A program made the position numbers and the translations under genes. The notes beneath the pieces were generated by a model, which searched no databases, was not told the origin of the DNA, and saw only the letters and a list, made by a program, of their open reading frames with translations. From assembly GCA_035222895.1 (NCBI GenBank), contig JAVYIG010005384.1, positions 62,001-126,000 on the forward strand: DNA of 64,000 nt. The letters are read 5' to 3'. This DNA comes from Strongylocentrotus droebachiensis. Lineage: Eukaryota > Echinodermata > Echinoidea > Camarodonta > Strongylocentrotidae. This document shows, in pieces, positions 1-11,320 of the stretch (positions are counted from its first letter, which is position 1; each line of letters opens with the position of its first letter).

Positions 1-287
1 AGGAATGGCGGCTTCTTAAGTTTCTGTAACCACCGTGGTCGACATCCAAACCATCCACAATCAAGATTCGATGCATCGTCAACCACGACTCCGTTCACGT
101 CACCGTATCCATCGCTCGGTGTAGCACTGCCAGCGGTAGACCGTAAGGATGTCGAGGCGGTGTGCGACGTCGCCGAGGGCGGGGATGGGTCGGTTGAAAC
201 GCCTTGTTCTTTGGCGAGTTCGTCCCGATCAGTTAATGCTATCTGCGATGTCGAGGTGCTGCCTTGGTAAAATGCTTTTCCCGACAT
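1..287 (-). CDS. SLCO/OATP-type organic anion transporter, N-terminal coding exon (partial)
   Basis: Seen: a frame on the minus strand is open from an ATG at 287 to the window edge, 95 complete codons without a stop. An in-frame TGA at 302-300 makes this ATG the first possible start in the exon. Residues 1-76 are hydrophilic and rich in Ser, Thr, Asp and Pro, as expected of a cytosolic tail. Residues 77-95 read CGWFGCRPRWLQKLKKPPF. Known: SLCO/OATP carriers are 12-helix plasma-membrane proteins of the major facilitator fold that move bile salts, steroid conjugates and other amphipathic anions. A Cys-Gly...Arg-Pro...Leu-Gln block just ahead of helix 1 is typical of them. Inference: this is the first coding exon; the transmembrane part lies outside the window. 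The exon is more GC-rich than its surroundings, like a real coding exon. The subfamily cannot be told. Confidence 0.72.
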   Translation of the reverse strand, partial: MSGKAFYQGSTSTSQIALTDRDELAKEQGVSTDPSPPSATSHTASTSLRSTAGSATPSDGYGDVNGVVVDDASNLDCGWFGCRPRWLQKLKKPPF

Positions 288-707
288 CGTTGAAGGTGTT
301 CAGTGAACGCGGTGGGTTGAATACTCACTGTATCCACTGTCCTACATGAGATAGAATTATTTCAATTCCAATTAAAACATTAAAACATTTATACATATAA
401 GTCATTCCTTTACAATCTGGTAAACAGAAAAACATAGCAGATGCAAATACACACGTAATAAAGGGTATCATAAAAGACCAAGAGGGCAAAGATAGTCCCT
501 TGATGTAATACAATAAAGAAGCAAATATTGATTCTTATTCACTTATTCTTGACTTACAAAGTCTATCTCTCTCACATACATTTCCATTATCCTTCTTCTC
601 TCGGCCATATCATAGCAGCAGACACATGCAGAGTGAAATTGTGTCTCTCAAACACGATGTTTGCTATAGGACCTCCATGCAGAGGCGGCTGAGCCGAGGG
701 GGGGGGG
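288..707. other. Upstream flank of the SLCO-like exon
   Basis: This is the sequence upstream of the minus-strand SLCO-like start codon, so it should hold 5' UTR or promoter. It is AT-rich from 350 on. I see no TATA box or initiator placed convincingly and no coding frame with recognisable content. Confidence 0.3.
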
Positions 708-875
708 GTACCTATAAAGTGCCCCTTTTTTAACTTGAGATAAGTGCCCCTTTTTATTTATAATAGGTGCCCGTTCCACATTCTTATAAGTGCCTCTTAC
801 AACCTGTGATAAGTGCCCCCTTCATCGATGATAATTGCTCCTATTCAAATCTAAGAGGTGCCCATTTTCAAGGAA
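708..875. repeat. Degenerate AAGTGCCCCTT minisatellite
   Basis: A core close to ATAAGTGCCCCTT recurs about every 23-30 bases (near 716, 742, 767, 786, 810 and, weaker, 858). It is preceded by a poly-G run at about 700-709. The 77-residue frame across it is a by-product of the repeat. Confidence 0.6.
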
Positions 876-1404
876 ATAATTTCTCCGATTGTAAACACTG
901 TTCATATCCGCCTTTTATTTTTTCAAATGAAGAAGCCATGAAAAATTGTTCTCCTTTCTTTTATTATGTTTCTCTCTTTCCTTGTCTCAAAAAGTATTAA
1001 ATGTCATTTATGTATTTCATTATATACTGTAGTCAATATCAATTTCCTCTGGGCCATAAATATTATGTATGTTGAAATCGTTTCAAGTACAGAGCTGTTG
1101 AAGATACACTAAACTTGTAATAATCTGCTGGCAGTTGCAATGACTACAACCGATGATAGAACCAAAGCCACCGTGGAGAAGGCAAACCTCGTATCTTGGT
1201 CTGTATTTTACTCAAATGTAAACCCAACATGGGGCTTAATATTGTTCAATCCTCGGGTTTAACAAAATAGGGAAAATAGTCTGCAGTCCAAGTTTTCTTT
1301 AAAAAGATCTTAGTAGAACCACGGTCGAGTTTACCTATTAAAGCGGGGTATTACCCTGTTCAATTCAGCATTTCGCCAAAAATTGTTTTAATCATGATTT
1401 AATC

Positions 1405-1890
1405 GTGATTCAAAGCTCCCTCTCAGACCTCCTTGCAAAATACCAACCAGTGAAAAGTCTGAGGTCAGCACAGAAGGACTTATATGTGGTACTTCACATT
1501 TCAACAAAATTTTACGGTAAACGTAGTTTTGGGCATGCTGCCCCTGAATTGTGGAACAGCATCCCTTATAACATTAAACATACGGATACCATGGATAAGT
1601 TCAAGACATCTTTAAAAACGTATCTCTTTAATAAGAGGTGAATAAATCCTACACACAGGTCCTTCTGTGTAGAATTTGCCCATGCTGTGTAGAATATTAC
1701 CATGTAGTATATTTTCTTTTTCCTTACTAGTATTTACTTTTTCTTTTGCATTTTTCCTACAGCGCGTAGAGATGTTAACAAATGTATTATGCGCTTTATA
1801 AGAACTGTATTATTATTATTGTTATTATTATTATTATTATGATTATTTTTATTTTAATTATCATTATTATTATTATTATTCTTATGATTA
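1405..1890 (+). mobile_element. CR1/L2-like LINE, 3' end fragment with TTA-repeat tail
   Basis: Seen: a 78-codon frame (1405-1641) encodes the tail of a LINE protein. It shows SDLLAKYQP and SLRSA, then SFGHAAPELWNSIP and finally FKTSLKTYLF. Known: this series (Ser-Leu-Arg-Ser, then Phe-Gly-x-Ala-Ala-Pro-x-Leu-Trp-Asn, then Phe-Lys-x-x-Leu-Lys-x-Leu-Phe) is the hallmark of the C-terminus of CR1/L2/Rex-like reverse transcriptase proteins. A 3' UTR follows, with a GCGCTTTATAAGAACTG block and a TTA/ATT microsatellite at about 1808-1885, the usual 3' tail of these elements. The frame ends properly in TGA. Inference: a 5'-truncated copy; nothing upstream to 1100 looks like its polymerase domain. 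Confidence 0.75.
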
Positions 1891-1899
1891 TCATGCTAA

Positions 1900-2200
1900 T
1901 TGCGGACTTAAGTGGAAAAGTCGTATGAAAAAAATGCGCTGTAAGGGGAAATTATACTTAAGGAGAAATATAACTTTCTCCTCAACGTTATCAAGAGCAG
2001 AATAGTGATGTTGCAAAGGTTTTTCAATCTTGCTAATGCGCCCAACAAAAATTATGCGTCTCCTTAATATAATATTGGGTTTAACGATTAATTTGCAGTT
2101 ACAGGATTTTTCTTTTCAGGAGGGCTATTTTACAGCGTTATTTTTCGTGTCATACAAAACTATACCTTAAGGGGAAATCAAACTTTCGTCATTTTTTCAC
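1900..2200. repeat. Region with TTAAGGGGAAAT motifs
   Basis: The motif (C)TTAAGG(G/A)GAAAT(ATAA) occurs at about 1945-1980 and again at about 2166-2180, with a decayed TTAAGTGGAAA at 1908. The same motif is scattered at 10.7-10.9, 36.6-36.7, 58.9 and 60.5-60.8 kb. No coding content. Confidence 0.4.
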
Positions 2201-2349
2201 AAATTCGGGATTATATCTTTATTATCTCTCTTCAAAAACATTCTAGGGCTCGGTCTTCACCTTTGTGGAGAGTTTCAGTAAAATAGGTATACATTCACAG
2301 ATTTTCAAAAAAACACCCACCGTAGTTTGCCCACTTTTCCAACATGAAG

Positions 2350-2525
2350 CGATTATTATTTTCGCGCGTACGAGCCGGCAATGGCAAGCGTCCACGTGAT
2401 CTGTGCGTGCGTCCGACCAGTACGCGTACGCACGTACCAGCTAACTCGACGCTGCATGCTGCAGTATAGTACGAGCGCCGGGCGGGGCGGGCCGGGCCGG
2501 GGGCCGGGGCGGGCGGCGAGAGATG
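2350..2525. other. Short CpG-rich, GC-rich block
   Basis: A locally very GC-rich stretch has many CpG (CGCGCGTACG, ACGCGTACGCACG) and a core of GGGCGG/GGCCGGG runs at about 2475-2522, inside AT-rich DNA. It could be a CpG-island promoter remnant or part of a transposon. No gene starts next to it. Confidence 0.35.
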
Positions 2526-2766
2526 CCTGAGTACTCTACATCATTATCTTTATAGCCATGCAAGTTTTCAAGAGAGAAAAATGAAACCATTCATGATAAT
2601 CCATCGCAGTGTCAGCAGGATACGTGGCCAATTGGCTCCAACCATCATGTTTTTGCTGAGTTAGCTGCCGATCTTTGCCGGCATCTCTCGGCTATAGGGT
2701 AAGTGAATTTTATGTTTATTTTTACTACGGTAGATCTAACTTTTGTTAGGGCGCTAGATCTAAAGT

Positions 2767-4749
2767 TAGTTCATATGTGTGCCCATACTTTGGCGCCGGC
2801 AGCCTACGCGGCTAGCTACACGTGACTCGCGCGTGGAGAGTACCCTACTAATTATTACTAAACACATGTAGATTCTAGGCCTATAACGTCCCAAAAATCA
2901 ACTGAATCATCATCAATTGTTCATGTAAAGGGCCTGATTTCAAAGTCTTTATCTTTCTTACCTGTTTTTTGATAAAGACTTTGAAATCAGGGCCGGTATT
3001 CATTCAATTCAATACTTAAGTCTTAACTAAGTCAGAAATCTAATCTAGACTTTAAGTAGACCCTAGATCTATTTTACTTGTTTTTTGGCTAAAGTAAAAT
3101 ACTTTGTCAACATCGGTATTCAATTCGCGAATTTGCTATTTTACTTTTGACTATGATCCTGACTTGGCAAAATACTTAAGACACTTCGGCATTCAATTGC
3201 ACATTTTTTCTAAGTATTTTACCCAAAGTTTAAGACAGCTAGAGGTCTATAGGCAGCAGACTTCAGCCAATCATTTTGATAGTTTTGATAGATCAAGAGA
3301 GCCTTTCTTCAAAACCAACGGGAAATAGATCTAGATCGACTACGGGAGCATAGACTCTAGCTCTAGAGCTAGAAATATAATTAGATCTAGATCTACTACT
3401 GGAACACACAAATATTTCTTGCTTTTAGGTCTAATTTAGATTTAGATCTAAAAAATCTAGTCTAGAAAGGTCTAGATCTAGATCTAGAGGTCTAACACTT
3501 GAGTAACAGTAACAGTTAGAGTCTAGACTAGATCTAACTAGCTGTTAGATCTAGGCTAGATCTAGTTAGAGTCTACCTTAGGGCTCCATGCAATCATGTG
3601 CTTAGAATAAATCTAACTTGTTAGAATAGATCTAGGCCTAGTAGAATTTATACCTACATCTAGAGCCTAGGCTAACTCTAGACCTACGGAGGTTAATTCT
3701 GACTGTAGAGGTAGGTCTAGGCATATTTTGAACATAGCTAGATCTAGATCTAGGCTAGGTCTAATTCTACAGATCGAGCACCACTCAAAGTTCAAACGCG
3801 CTCGCGTCTGGGCTCCGCAGAGTAAGGCTTGATCTAATCTAGATAGGGCTAGATCTAACATAGAGCTATAGAAGTCTAGATCTAGGTCTAACTTGTAAGC
3901 TCAAAAGTAGGTCTAGGCCTAACGTTATAGATCTAGTCTACATCTACATCTAGACTCTACATCATTCAATTGTCAGTTGTCAGAAACATCTCATTCCCTA
4001 ACAAGTCCATAACAAAACGAGCTACAAGAAACGGCAGGTATTTAGGGAAACAGTCAGCACCAAGCCAACCTCGTAGTCACACGGTGGATATGCTGAGTGA
4101 CCCAGCAAGATGGACAACATGAGCGTTAAATTATAAAAGAAGCATAGATCTACCTTTGTAACGTCCTCAGCATTATCGTCCCCATCAAACTCAACGTCAC
4201 CGTCTCCATATTACTGATTATAACAACATGATTCACCTACATCTAGTCTTCATTTTGTAGCTTTAATATCGGTGAATCGTTCAATATTATCTTTGCCTAG
4301 ATCTACCTTATACTAGATCTACGTGTGAAATCTATTGAAATTTGTTGTCAGCGCGATTTTTTTTATAACACATTAATTTCTATAGACAAATCAAAATTGT
4401 CATCGCACAAACTTTCTCTTTTGATTTATAACTTTTGGATTGGCTATGTGACGTCACAGTGGCTAAGTATTTTGGCTTAAGTCTGGCTTGCTAAAGTAAA
4501 ATGCTTAGATGTGATTTGAATATGACTTAAGCCGTTTTACTTAGCCAAGCCAAATGCTAAGTAAAATTTTGACTTAATCCAAGTATTGAATTGAATACCG
4601 GCCTGCCCTTTACATGAACAATTGACGATGATTCAGTTAATTTTTGGGACGTTATACATGTGTTTAGTAGGGTACTCGCCACGCGCGAGTCACGGGTAGC
4701 TAGCCGCGTAGGCTGCCGGCGCCAAAGTATGGGCACACTTATGAACTAG
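2767..4749. mobile_element. Foldback-type non-autonomous element with long inverted ends, TAGATCTA-rich core
   Basis: Seen: about 180 bases at the left (from TAGTTCATATGTGTGCCCAT) are repeated in inverse orientation at the right (to about 4749). They pass through GGCGCCGGCAGCCTACGCGG, an ACGTGACTCGCGCGTGG block, AACGTCCCAAAAATCAACTG and TTCATGTAAAGGG. The left arm carries an extra small hairpin at about 2938-2995 (CTGATTTCAAAGTC and its complement). Both arms continue with GGCCGGTATTCA and AATTCAATACTT. The core is saturated with TAGATCTA/CTAGATCTAG words. No frame resembles a transposase. Known: this layout is that of foldback/MITE-like elements mobilised by another element. Exact ends and target duplication are uncertain. 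Confidence 0.7.
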
Positions 4750-6831
4750 CATTCTTACTTAGGCTAGATCTAGTCTATTTGGATTACTGTCTGACCGTAA
4801 CTAGGTAGGGTAAGGGCATATCCTAACATTACGTCCTTGTTTAAGACGAAGGAGTTTCTTTAAATTGTTTAAATTGTACTGTTAGATCTCGACTCTAGCT
4901 GTTATTTTTTTACTAAGCCTGTGCATTTCCAAGTATTTTTCTAACCGTGTACAGTTTATGGACGGATACACGTGTACCCGTACAGAATTTATGAGCATTT
5001 GAAAGCAATGTGGTCAATCAGATTTAGAAAAATTCGGTCCATGCATGCACATGGCACTCCAGAAAAATGCACAGATTGAATCGTACGTTCTTGTTACCTT
5101 GACTGAAAGGTTTTGCATTGTTGTCGTATCATGCATAATGTGAAAATTTATTTGCGATGGCTGTACTTCACAGGCACGCCCAGCTTGCGTAGAAGGTGCC
5201 ATCACTGCACAGTTGACATACACCACAAGGTCGTTTGTGCCTTCTTCGCAAGTTGGGTGAATGTTCGTTTTGTGGCACACGCTAGGTGCACATTCAAAAC
5301 GGCAAGGTTATAGAACTCTCACGTCCGACAATTCGGTCGTCTTTATCACACTCATAGAAGCAGAAGATCTGGCATTGAAAATGGATAAAGTTACAGTAAA
5401 AGAAGCATAAGCAAGTGAAGGAAGGGGAAAGTCAAAAAGGAGGGAGAGAAGGCCAACATGGCCGAGGAAAGCCAAAATTATGGTGAATTTGATTTGCGAA
5501 AAAATGACAGATCGTGCGTGCCTTGCTCAGGCAATGCAAGTACTTCTTATAACCATGTAACGTAATCATACTTGCGACGTAGACACTTCTTGCAAATATC
5601 ACACTGAGCTTTACGTGCCGCACAGCAGAGGCACGGCACCTGCGGGTGCATCGCACGTTCAGCGTATTAGTTTGGACAAGAAAAAAAATCAAATATTTGC
5701 AAGAGGCCTGCACGAGCCCGGGCAAAGTTGGGGGTATGATAGTCGCACACCTGCTACATGCAATCGCAGAGAATCACAGAAGTTGGCTTCACTCTTGCGG
5801 ACACGCACGTGCAAAAACATGCACGGCCGGTTGTGACCAAGCCTTTCACCAAGTTTGAATGTGATCAATTAAATGGTTCTTTAGTTTATCATAAAAACAA
5901 TTTTCATGCATACAATGAACCTATACAGTGACCATTGACCTTCACAGTCAGACCGCCTAGTGTATCAAAGGCACTTATTTTACAAAACTCATATGCACGT
6001 CCAAACCGGTCCAAACTGAAGATATGAATATTCATGAGCAAAATGTACTTCAGCAAAAATGCCTATATTTATATCGTTCCAGTACAGATTATTATAATTT
6101 CTGGCAGAATTGAAAAAGGATGGTTGTTCTACTTTTCTCATTTGAAAACTGAATAATTAAGAGAAAAACACTTTTGAAAATATGTAGATCAATACCGTGT
6201 TGTATTATATGGCGTAATCTGTATAAAAAGGGTGAAGAAAAGTAGGTCAGATATCTTGCTTCAAGGCATTTTTAACCTTAATTTGATAGTAAAATCCAAC
6301 TCTTTGATTATTTACCAAAATTCTGATGATTTAATTTATGATTTAATCGGGTCAGGAGCAAAGCAAAATCAAGCATGGTACAGCTTTTTCTCGAGCAAAG
6401 TAAACATTTCGCTCAATGACACAACGTGATTGGTTTAAGGTCTATGCCGCTAGTTCCTGATTGGTCCGTTCCACAATCACATCACACGCATCTTTGATCT
6501 TCAGTCAGGGCCAGGGCTGGGCACTCACCATTTTACCAAAATACATGTACCTCAGCTAGCCAGCTTAAACATCAGCGGTGCACAACGTGCATTCCAGTCC
6601 ATTGCACCGGGGCTTACGCTCGCGCGATTACCACTCGAGTGGCTTTCTCCACAAAAATTGGCTCACATAAGCCTTTATTTTCTTTGCTTAATACATTTTG
6701 CTGAAATGAGTTATGAATTCACTGTCAGTGCCAAATAACAAACTTCACAATCATCCATTTGACTTACATTTTAATGCTTTAATCAGGTCAGGAGTGAGGA
6801 CGAAGTAAACAAGGGTTAAAATAAGTCTGTT
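4750..6831. other. No gene recognised
   Basis: About 2 kb with only short frames and no recognisable protein content. It has a GC-richer part at 5000-5850 and AT-rich parts on either side. No splice-bounded coding exon or RNA gene could be supported. Confidence 0.4.
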
Positions 6832-8420
6832 ATGCTTTTCACACTTGTATTTCTTAACCCCGTACTATCCTTAACTCTGGAATATTCTTAGCCCCGTACT
6901 ATTAATTAATGCTTTTCACACTGGCTTTTTTAGTCCCGTACTAAATGCTTAGCCGGGGTTAAGATATTTTCTGCTTTTCACACTTGCTTTGCCTTAGCCC
7001 CGGACTATCCGATAGGTCATGAATATTAATATGTTGACCTTCGCATGTACATGTACATGTGTCAGGTCAATCAAGCCTTCGTCAAAGCTTTCTATTTAAC
7101 GATTCAAATCATTTCACCCTTTTTACCAAATTATAAAATCTAATTATGTAAATTCATATATAATATGATTTAAGATGATGGATGCAAAGAAAAATCACAG
7201 GTTGCATTTTATTTCACGTTTTTTAGATAAAATTTTTAATTCAGGATTTTAAAATAATCAACTTTTCCTCGTAAAATACTAGCCTATAGCTGCCAATGCA
7301 GCGAGCATGCATGAACGTGGATTGACATAAACAAAACAGCGCACGCTTTTCGTAGTACCGGGAAGCGATATTTTTTCTGCGGCACAGATTGGGGGTATTT
7401 TTGAAATAGCGTCTTGAAACGGGCAAATTATGGTGGTCGTGCGCGCAATGACATATGCGATAGCGCTAGCAAGAAAACTATGCAAATACAATTAAGTACA
7501 TCGCATAACGTATATATGCGTGTGTATTGCAATATCACGCTCGCGCGCCTAGCTAGCTCTCTCGACCTGCCCTATTTGGGGATGGATAGACATATCAAAT
7601 TTGGGGGATACTTGCTGGTGCGGCATATCATTCCCTCACATGGCCCTTTGCTTGTTCGCGTACTTTGCATGGATAAAAAGGAAAGGCTTGTCAATTTCAA
7701 GTGAAATGTAGGTAGGGGCGCAGACATAGGGCCCAATAAACGGTAACTAGTATGAGGGGTATGAGTTAGTAGACTCTAGTTGGACTTGGTCATGCACTCT
7801 CGCCTAGCCCTAGCCCTATGCCCTAGCCCTAGACTAGGCCTCGCGCGTCGTTAAATCACAACGCAAAATGAAATTGAAGAGAGTGTGCTGCACGTCAATA
7901 AGAAGTCCTGACATCACAATATAATCTGCCAACTCATCCATAGCTGAAAAGGAATCGTGTCTAAAGAAATTGCTCGCCATGGATTTTGGAGCAAAGTTGA
8001 ATCATGACTAGTCTAACGTCCAGACAACATTCAGAAAGGAAAAAACGTGCTTCCCATCGCCTTAACACGCTCCATGCCCCAATCTGTGCTGCAGAAAAAA
8101 ATATCGCTACCCGGAAATGTTTTCAGAAAGTGAATATTCATGAACACGTCTCTAATTGGGTGTTTTGTTTATGGGCTCCCCGCTTCATCCTTAGCCCGTA
8201 CTATCTATTTCGTTTTCACACTTGCATGCTTGGCCCCGCAATTGCGGTGCTAACCCTGCTTTTTTGCAGGGCCAGATAGTCCCGTACTAATTGCGGGGTT
8301 AGCCCATTTTGGTAAAAACAAGTGTGGAAAGGAAGTGGGGTAAGCTTAACCCCAGGAAATTGGTGGGGCTAAGGCCCCCCTTTAGCCCCACCAATTTCCC
8401 GGGGTTAGGTAAAATTTTGC
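6832..8420. mobile_element. Foldback element with ATGCTTTTCACACTTG ends
   Basis: Seen: the left end has ATGCTTTTCACACTTG (from about 6833) and the right end its complement CAAGTGTGAAAAGCAT (to about 8418). The CTTTTCACACT word is repeated inside the left arm near 6914 and 6970. A TTTTCACACTTGCATG word lies near 8213 in the right arm. Deeper inverted pairs exist: GCGATATTTTTTCTGC...CACAGATTGGGG at about 7368-7392 pairs with CCCCAATCTGTG...AAAAATATCGC at about 8078-8107. Words such as TTAGCCCCGTACTA recur in both arms. No transposase frame is seen; the short frames at 7241-7704 and 8004-8279 are not convincing genes. Inference: a composite, multiply folded non-autonomous DNA element. Confidence 0.6.
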
Positions 8421-8424
8421 AAGT

Positions 8425-8685
8425 GTGAAAAGCATATATATAAAAAATAACCAAAATTTCATGGTATTTGAACTGGATAAAAAATATCTCATTCTTATTA
8501 ACAAAGATGGTCAATCTATAGATCAAACTAATGAACAAAATGGCAATGAGAAGGACAACTACATTAAAGACGGTCAGTCGCATGGGTTCTCATGGAGAAC
8601 TGGACACTACTGGGTTGTTTACCCAGCAACAGGTGTTGTCCATCACTGTGAGTTTTATGACCATAGACCTTATGTAATGCTCTGA
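8425..8685 (+). other. Unrecognised 86-codon open frame
   Basis: The frame begins at the edge of the foldback element and ends in TGA. Its second half is Trp/His/Tyr-rich (HGFSWRTGHYWVVYPATG, then HHCEFYDHRPYVML), which looks less random than neighbouring frames, and the first half is Asn/Lys-rich. I do not recognise the family. It may be a last exon or a chance frame; no upstream exon with matching phase was found. Confidence 0.2.
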
Positions 8686-8699
8686 TATTCCTCCCTTTG

Positions 8700-9850
8700 C
8701 TTTAGTGTTGTTACTGTTAGCCGGTCCGGGATCGGGAACAAATCCCGGCGGACTGAGGCCTCGAGACGGTTCCGGGACTGATCTGTTATCAATCGAGACC
8801 GCATCCCGGCAGAAAAAAATAAAATAACTGGCTATTGAATCATGTTGTTAAGTTTCGGCATAACCGTGTTTTTACTTATAAAAAAAAAGAGAGCTACACA
8901 ATGTACATTTATGCATCACGTTAGATCTAACTTTAGCCTATATTTTGGCTTTCAATGCGATTGCATTGTGTGATAATCCGCTGCTCCTTATTCGTGTCTA
9001 TTTCTGTGATTTGTGTAAACTTGCTTTCCAAGCGCACATAAACATAGCTGAAGACACCAGCGAACGCAATAATTCGCTGCTCCGTATTCTTGTTTCTGTG
9101 ATTTCCACCCACATGTAGCTAACGACACCAGCGAACATAATGGTATGACGAAACTGTTGCTTATTTCAGTTGACAGTGAAAAGTTACAAAGAAGAAATCC
9201 CATAAAACAGTACATAATTTTCTCTTGTGGAGCCATTCTTTTATACAGGCTGAAGTTATCGCTTATTTTTTAATTCTCAATTTGAAGAGTACGTACATTT
9301 GCTGCACAGCGCAAGTACATCTACCGATAGGAAATACATCAATAATTATTGAGGTGATCCTCAATTTTGATTATGATTATTACATGTATCATCAATTATT
9401 ATTATTATTATTATCAATTATCATTAGTATTATTGAGGCGATCTTCAAATTGGCTTTGAAAGGGCTGCCCCTTTCGTGCTATTACATATTGGAGAGAGCA
9501 AGCTGAAACCAGTTTAGTTATGGTGGCACCACCGACCGGGCGACTTGTTTTCCTTTCCCATGTTTTGAATGAATGCTAACAATTTGCCGCCGCGGCACGC
9601 TTTGATTGATAACAAGCAAAAGAATGAAGCGCACGTTAGATACAAATAAAATTCGAAACATCGTTTGTACATGGCAGTGATGTTGCTTACGTATCCTAAC
9701 CAGAAATGTATGTACCGTAAGTAAGTTAAACCCGATGATTAGATCTAGCCTGCTTTCATTCTGAGATCCGGGACGAACTGGGATACCGTTAAGAAAAATG
9801 AAAAGTTGCCGGGACGGTTCCGGGCCAGGAATTAATGCAAGATAACAACA
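8700..9850. repeat. Region with a roughly 90-bp tandem duplication and CCGGGA words
   Basis: Two imperfect copies of a unit with CGCTGCTCC, TTCTGTGATTT and GACACCAGCGAAC lie at about 8978-9060 and 9065-9136. The word CCGGGAC/GGTTCCGGG appears at 8727-8780 and again at 9765-9830, roughly flanking this region. A TTA/ATT microsatellite is at 9395-9430. No gene is seen. Confidence 0.4.
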
Positions 9851-10189
9851 CTACTTTGCTTCATATGGAAAAGTCATTATCTCCCTTTCTCTGGCTCAAG
9901 AATTCCTGAAGCAGGCCATGGTGGTACGGATTTGTCAGCAAACTGTTTTGCTGTGCCCCAGAAATGTAGCTGTATAGTCTTTCCAGTGCTTTTCATGAAG
10001 TCTGGTGTCAGCAAATTATGATCCACTCTCCATGAAAACTAACGACAGAGCATCTTTAATTGAATAGCTTCAGCACTGTTCAAAATTCAGAAAGATTTTC
10101 CTGAATCCTTGCTGATATGTCTAAAACTTGACTCACGTGAGATCTGACGTAAAATTGGCTGATTTGCCTCATTAACTTACGCGTGGCGG

Positions 10190-10640
10190 TCTGACTGTTC
10201 TGACTGACGAGCCATTTTCATGTATACAATAACCTCTGGAAATTAACCTTTGACCTTGTGAGCCCAAAATCTACACAGATCATCTTCCCTCCTATATGCA
10301 TACATGGCCAAGTTTGAAGTTCATACCTCAAATTATCGCGAGAATGGAGTATTTTTGTGTAAAATGACCTCTGAGACCTTTGACCTATGACCCTGTGACC
10401 CCCACATCTAATCAGATCATTGCCACTTCAGTATGCCTACATGCACTAAGTTTGTGGTTGATACCTCAAATGGTTGTTCAGTTATTGTGAGAATGATATA
10501 TTTTCAGGTATAAAATGACCTCTTTGACCTTTGACCTTGTAACCCCCAAATCTAATCAGATCGTTGTCATTCCAACATGCATATACCCTGTACATGTATG
10601 CACCAAATTTGAATTTGAGAGATATGGGAGACATAAGGTG
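10190..10640 (+). repeat. Tandem repeat (about 140-150 bp) with TGACCTTTGACCT cores
   Basis: Three or four degenerate units each contain a run such as TGACCTCTTTGACCTTTGAC, then TGTGACCCCCA, CTAATCAGATCATTG, GCATACATG and TACCTCAAAT. Cores lie at about 10247, 10367 and 10517. Known: half-sites TGACCT spaced by one base form DR1 sites for nuclear receptors such as HNF4, RXR and COUP-TF. Whether these repeats act that way is unknown. Confidence 0.65.
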
Positions 10641-10759
10641 AGTTTTCAACAGAATGATGAAATTATTTTTCTCAAGGAGTTACCCCCTTTAGGAAATCTT
10701 TTTCCCCCTTAATAAAATGAGATTTCAACATGTACATGTTCATGTTTTTTCCTTCAAGA

Positions 10760-10925
10760 AAATATATTTTCCTCTTAAGGTAATATGATTTCTCCTTAAG
10801 GGAGTATAATTTCTCCATATTAAAGGGAATATAATTTCTCCTTAAGGGAATATAATTTCTTCTTAAGTTAATATAATTTCTCCTTAAGTTGATATAATCT
10901 GTCCTTACTTGGAAATAATTTCCCT
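10760..10925. repeat. Minisatellite of TTTCTCCTTAAGGGAATATAA units
   Basis: About seven units of 18-25 bases (TTTCTCCTTAAG followed by GGAATATAA or TTAATATAA) lie in a row, with more degenerate ones back to about 10670. The minus-strand 111-codon frame here is this repeat read through (repeated LRRNYI). Confidence 0.7.
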
Positions 10926-11047
10926 TAAGTAGCAGATATTGATACCAGGGGGTGCAAGTACTGAAAAGGCAAATGACTGGCAATAAAGAGAATTGTGCAC
11001 AGTACATACAAAAAATGATTGCTGCACATAGTGAGTCAAGCGAATGG

Positions 11048-11171
11048 ACCCCCCCCCCCCCCCCCCTTCATTGTTACATGCTAAAAGCAATCTTGTCTCT
11101 TCCCGCGAGGGATTTCATCTCATTGTTATGAAAACTGCAAGGATTTTTTTTTTTTTGGGGGGGGGGGGGCT
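11048..11171. repeat. Homopolymer runs
   Basis: A run of C at about 11049-11066 and a T run followed by a G run at about 11144-11170. Such tracts are prone to assembly error. Confidence 0.8.
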
Positions 11172-11320
11172 GCTTGATATAGAGCTTCATTCATGATATA
11201 CCTGCTCCAAAATAAGTCTTTAGTTTTGAAGTTCACTCTTTGAGTGCCTTAATCTTCAGACTGATCCCCGACTCATGGGGGAAACCCTGCGTTGCGGAGT
11301 TTCCCCTTCCAAACCCTTAA

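Noticed and set aside
2470-2522. CpG-island promoter of a nearby gene
   Set aside because: Only about 50 bases are strongly GC-rich and no coding exon lies within several kilobases on either side.
10672-11007. 111-codon minus-strand frame with repeated LRRNYI
   Set aside because: It is the TTTCTCCTTAAGGG minisatellite read through.
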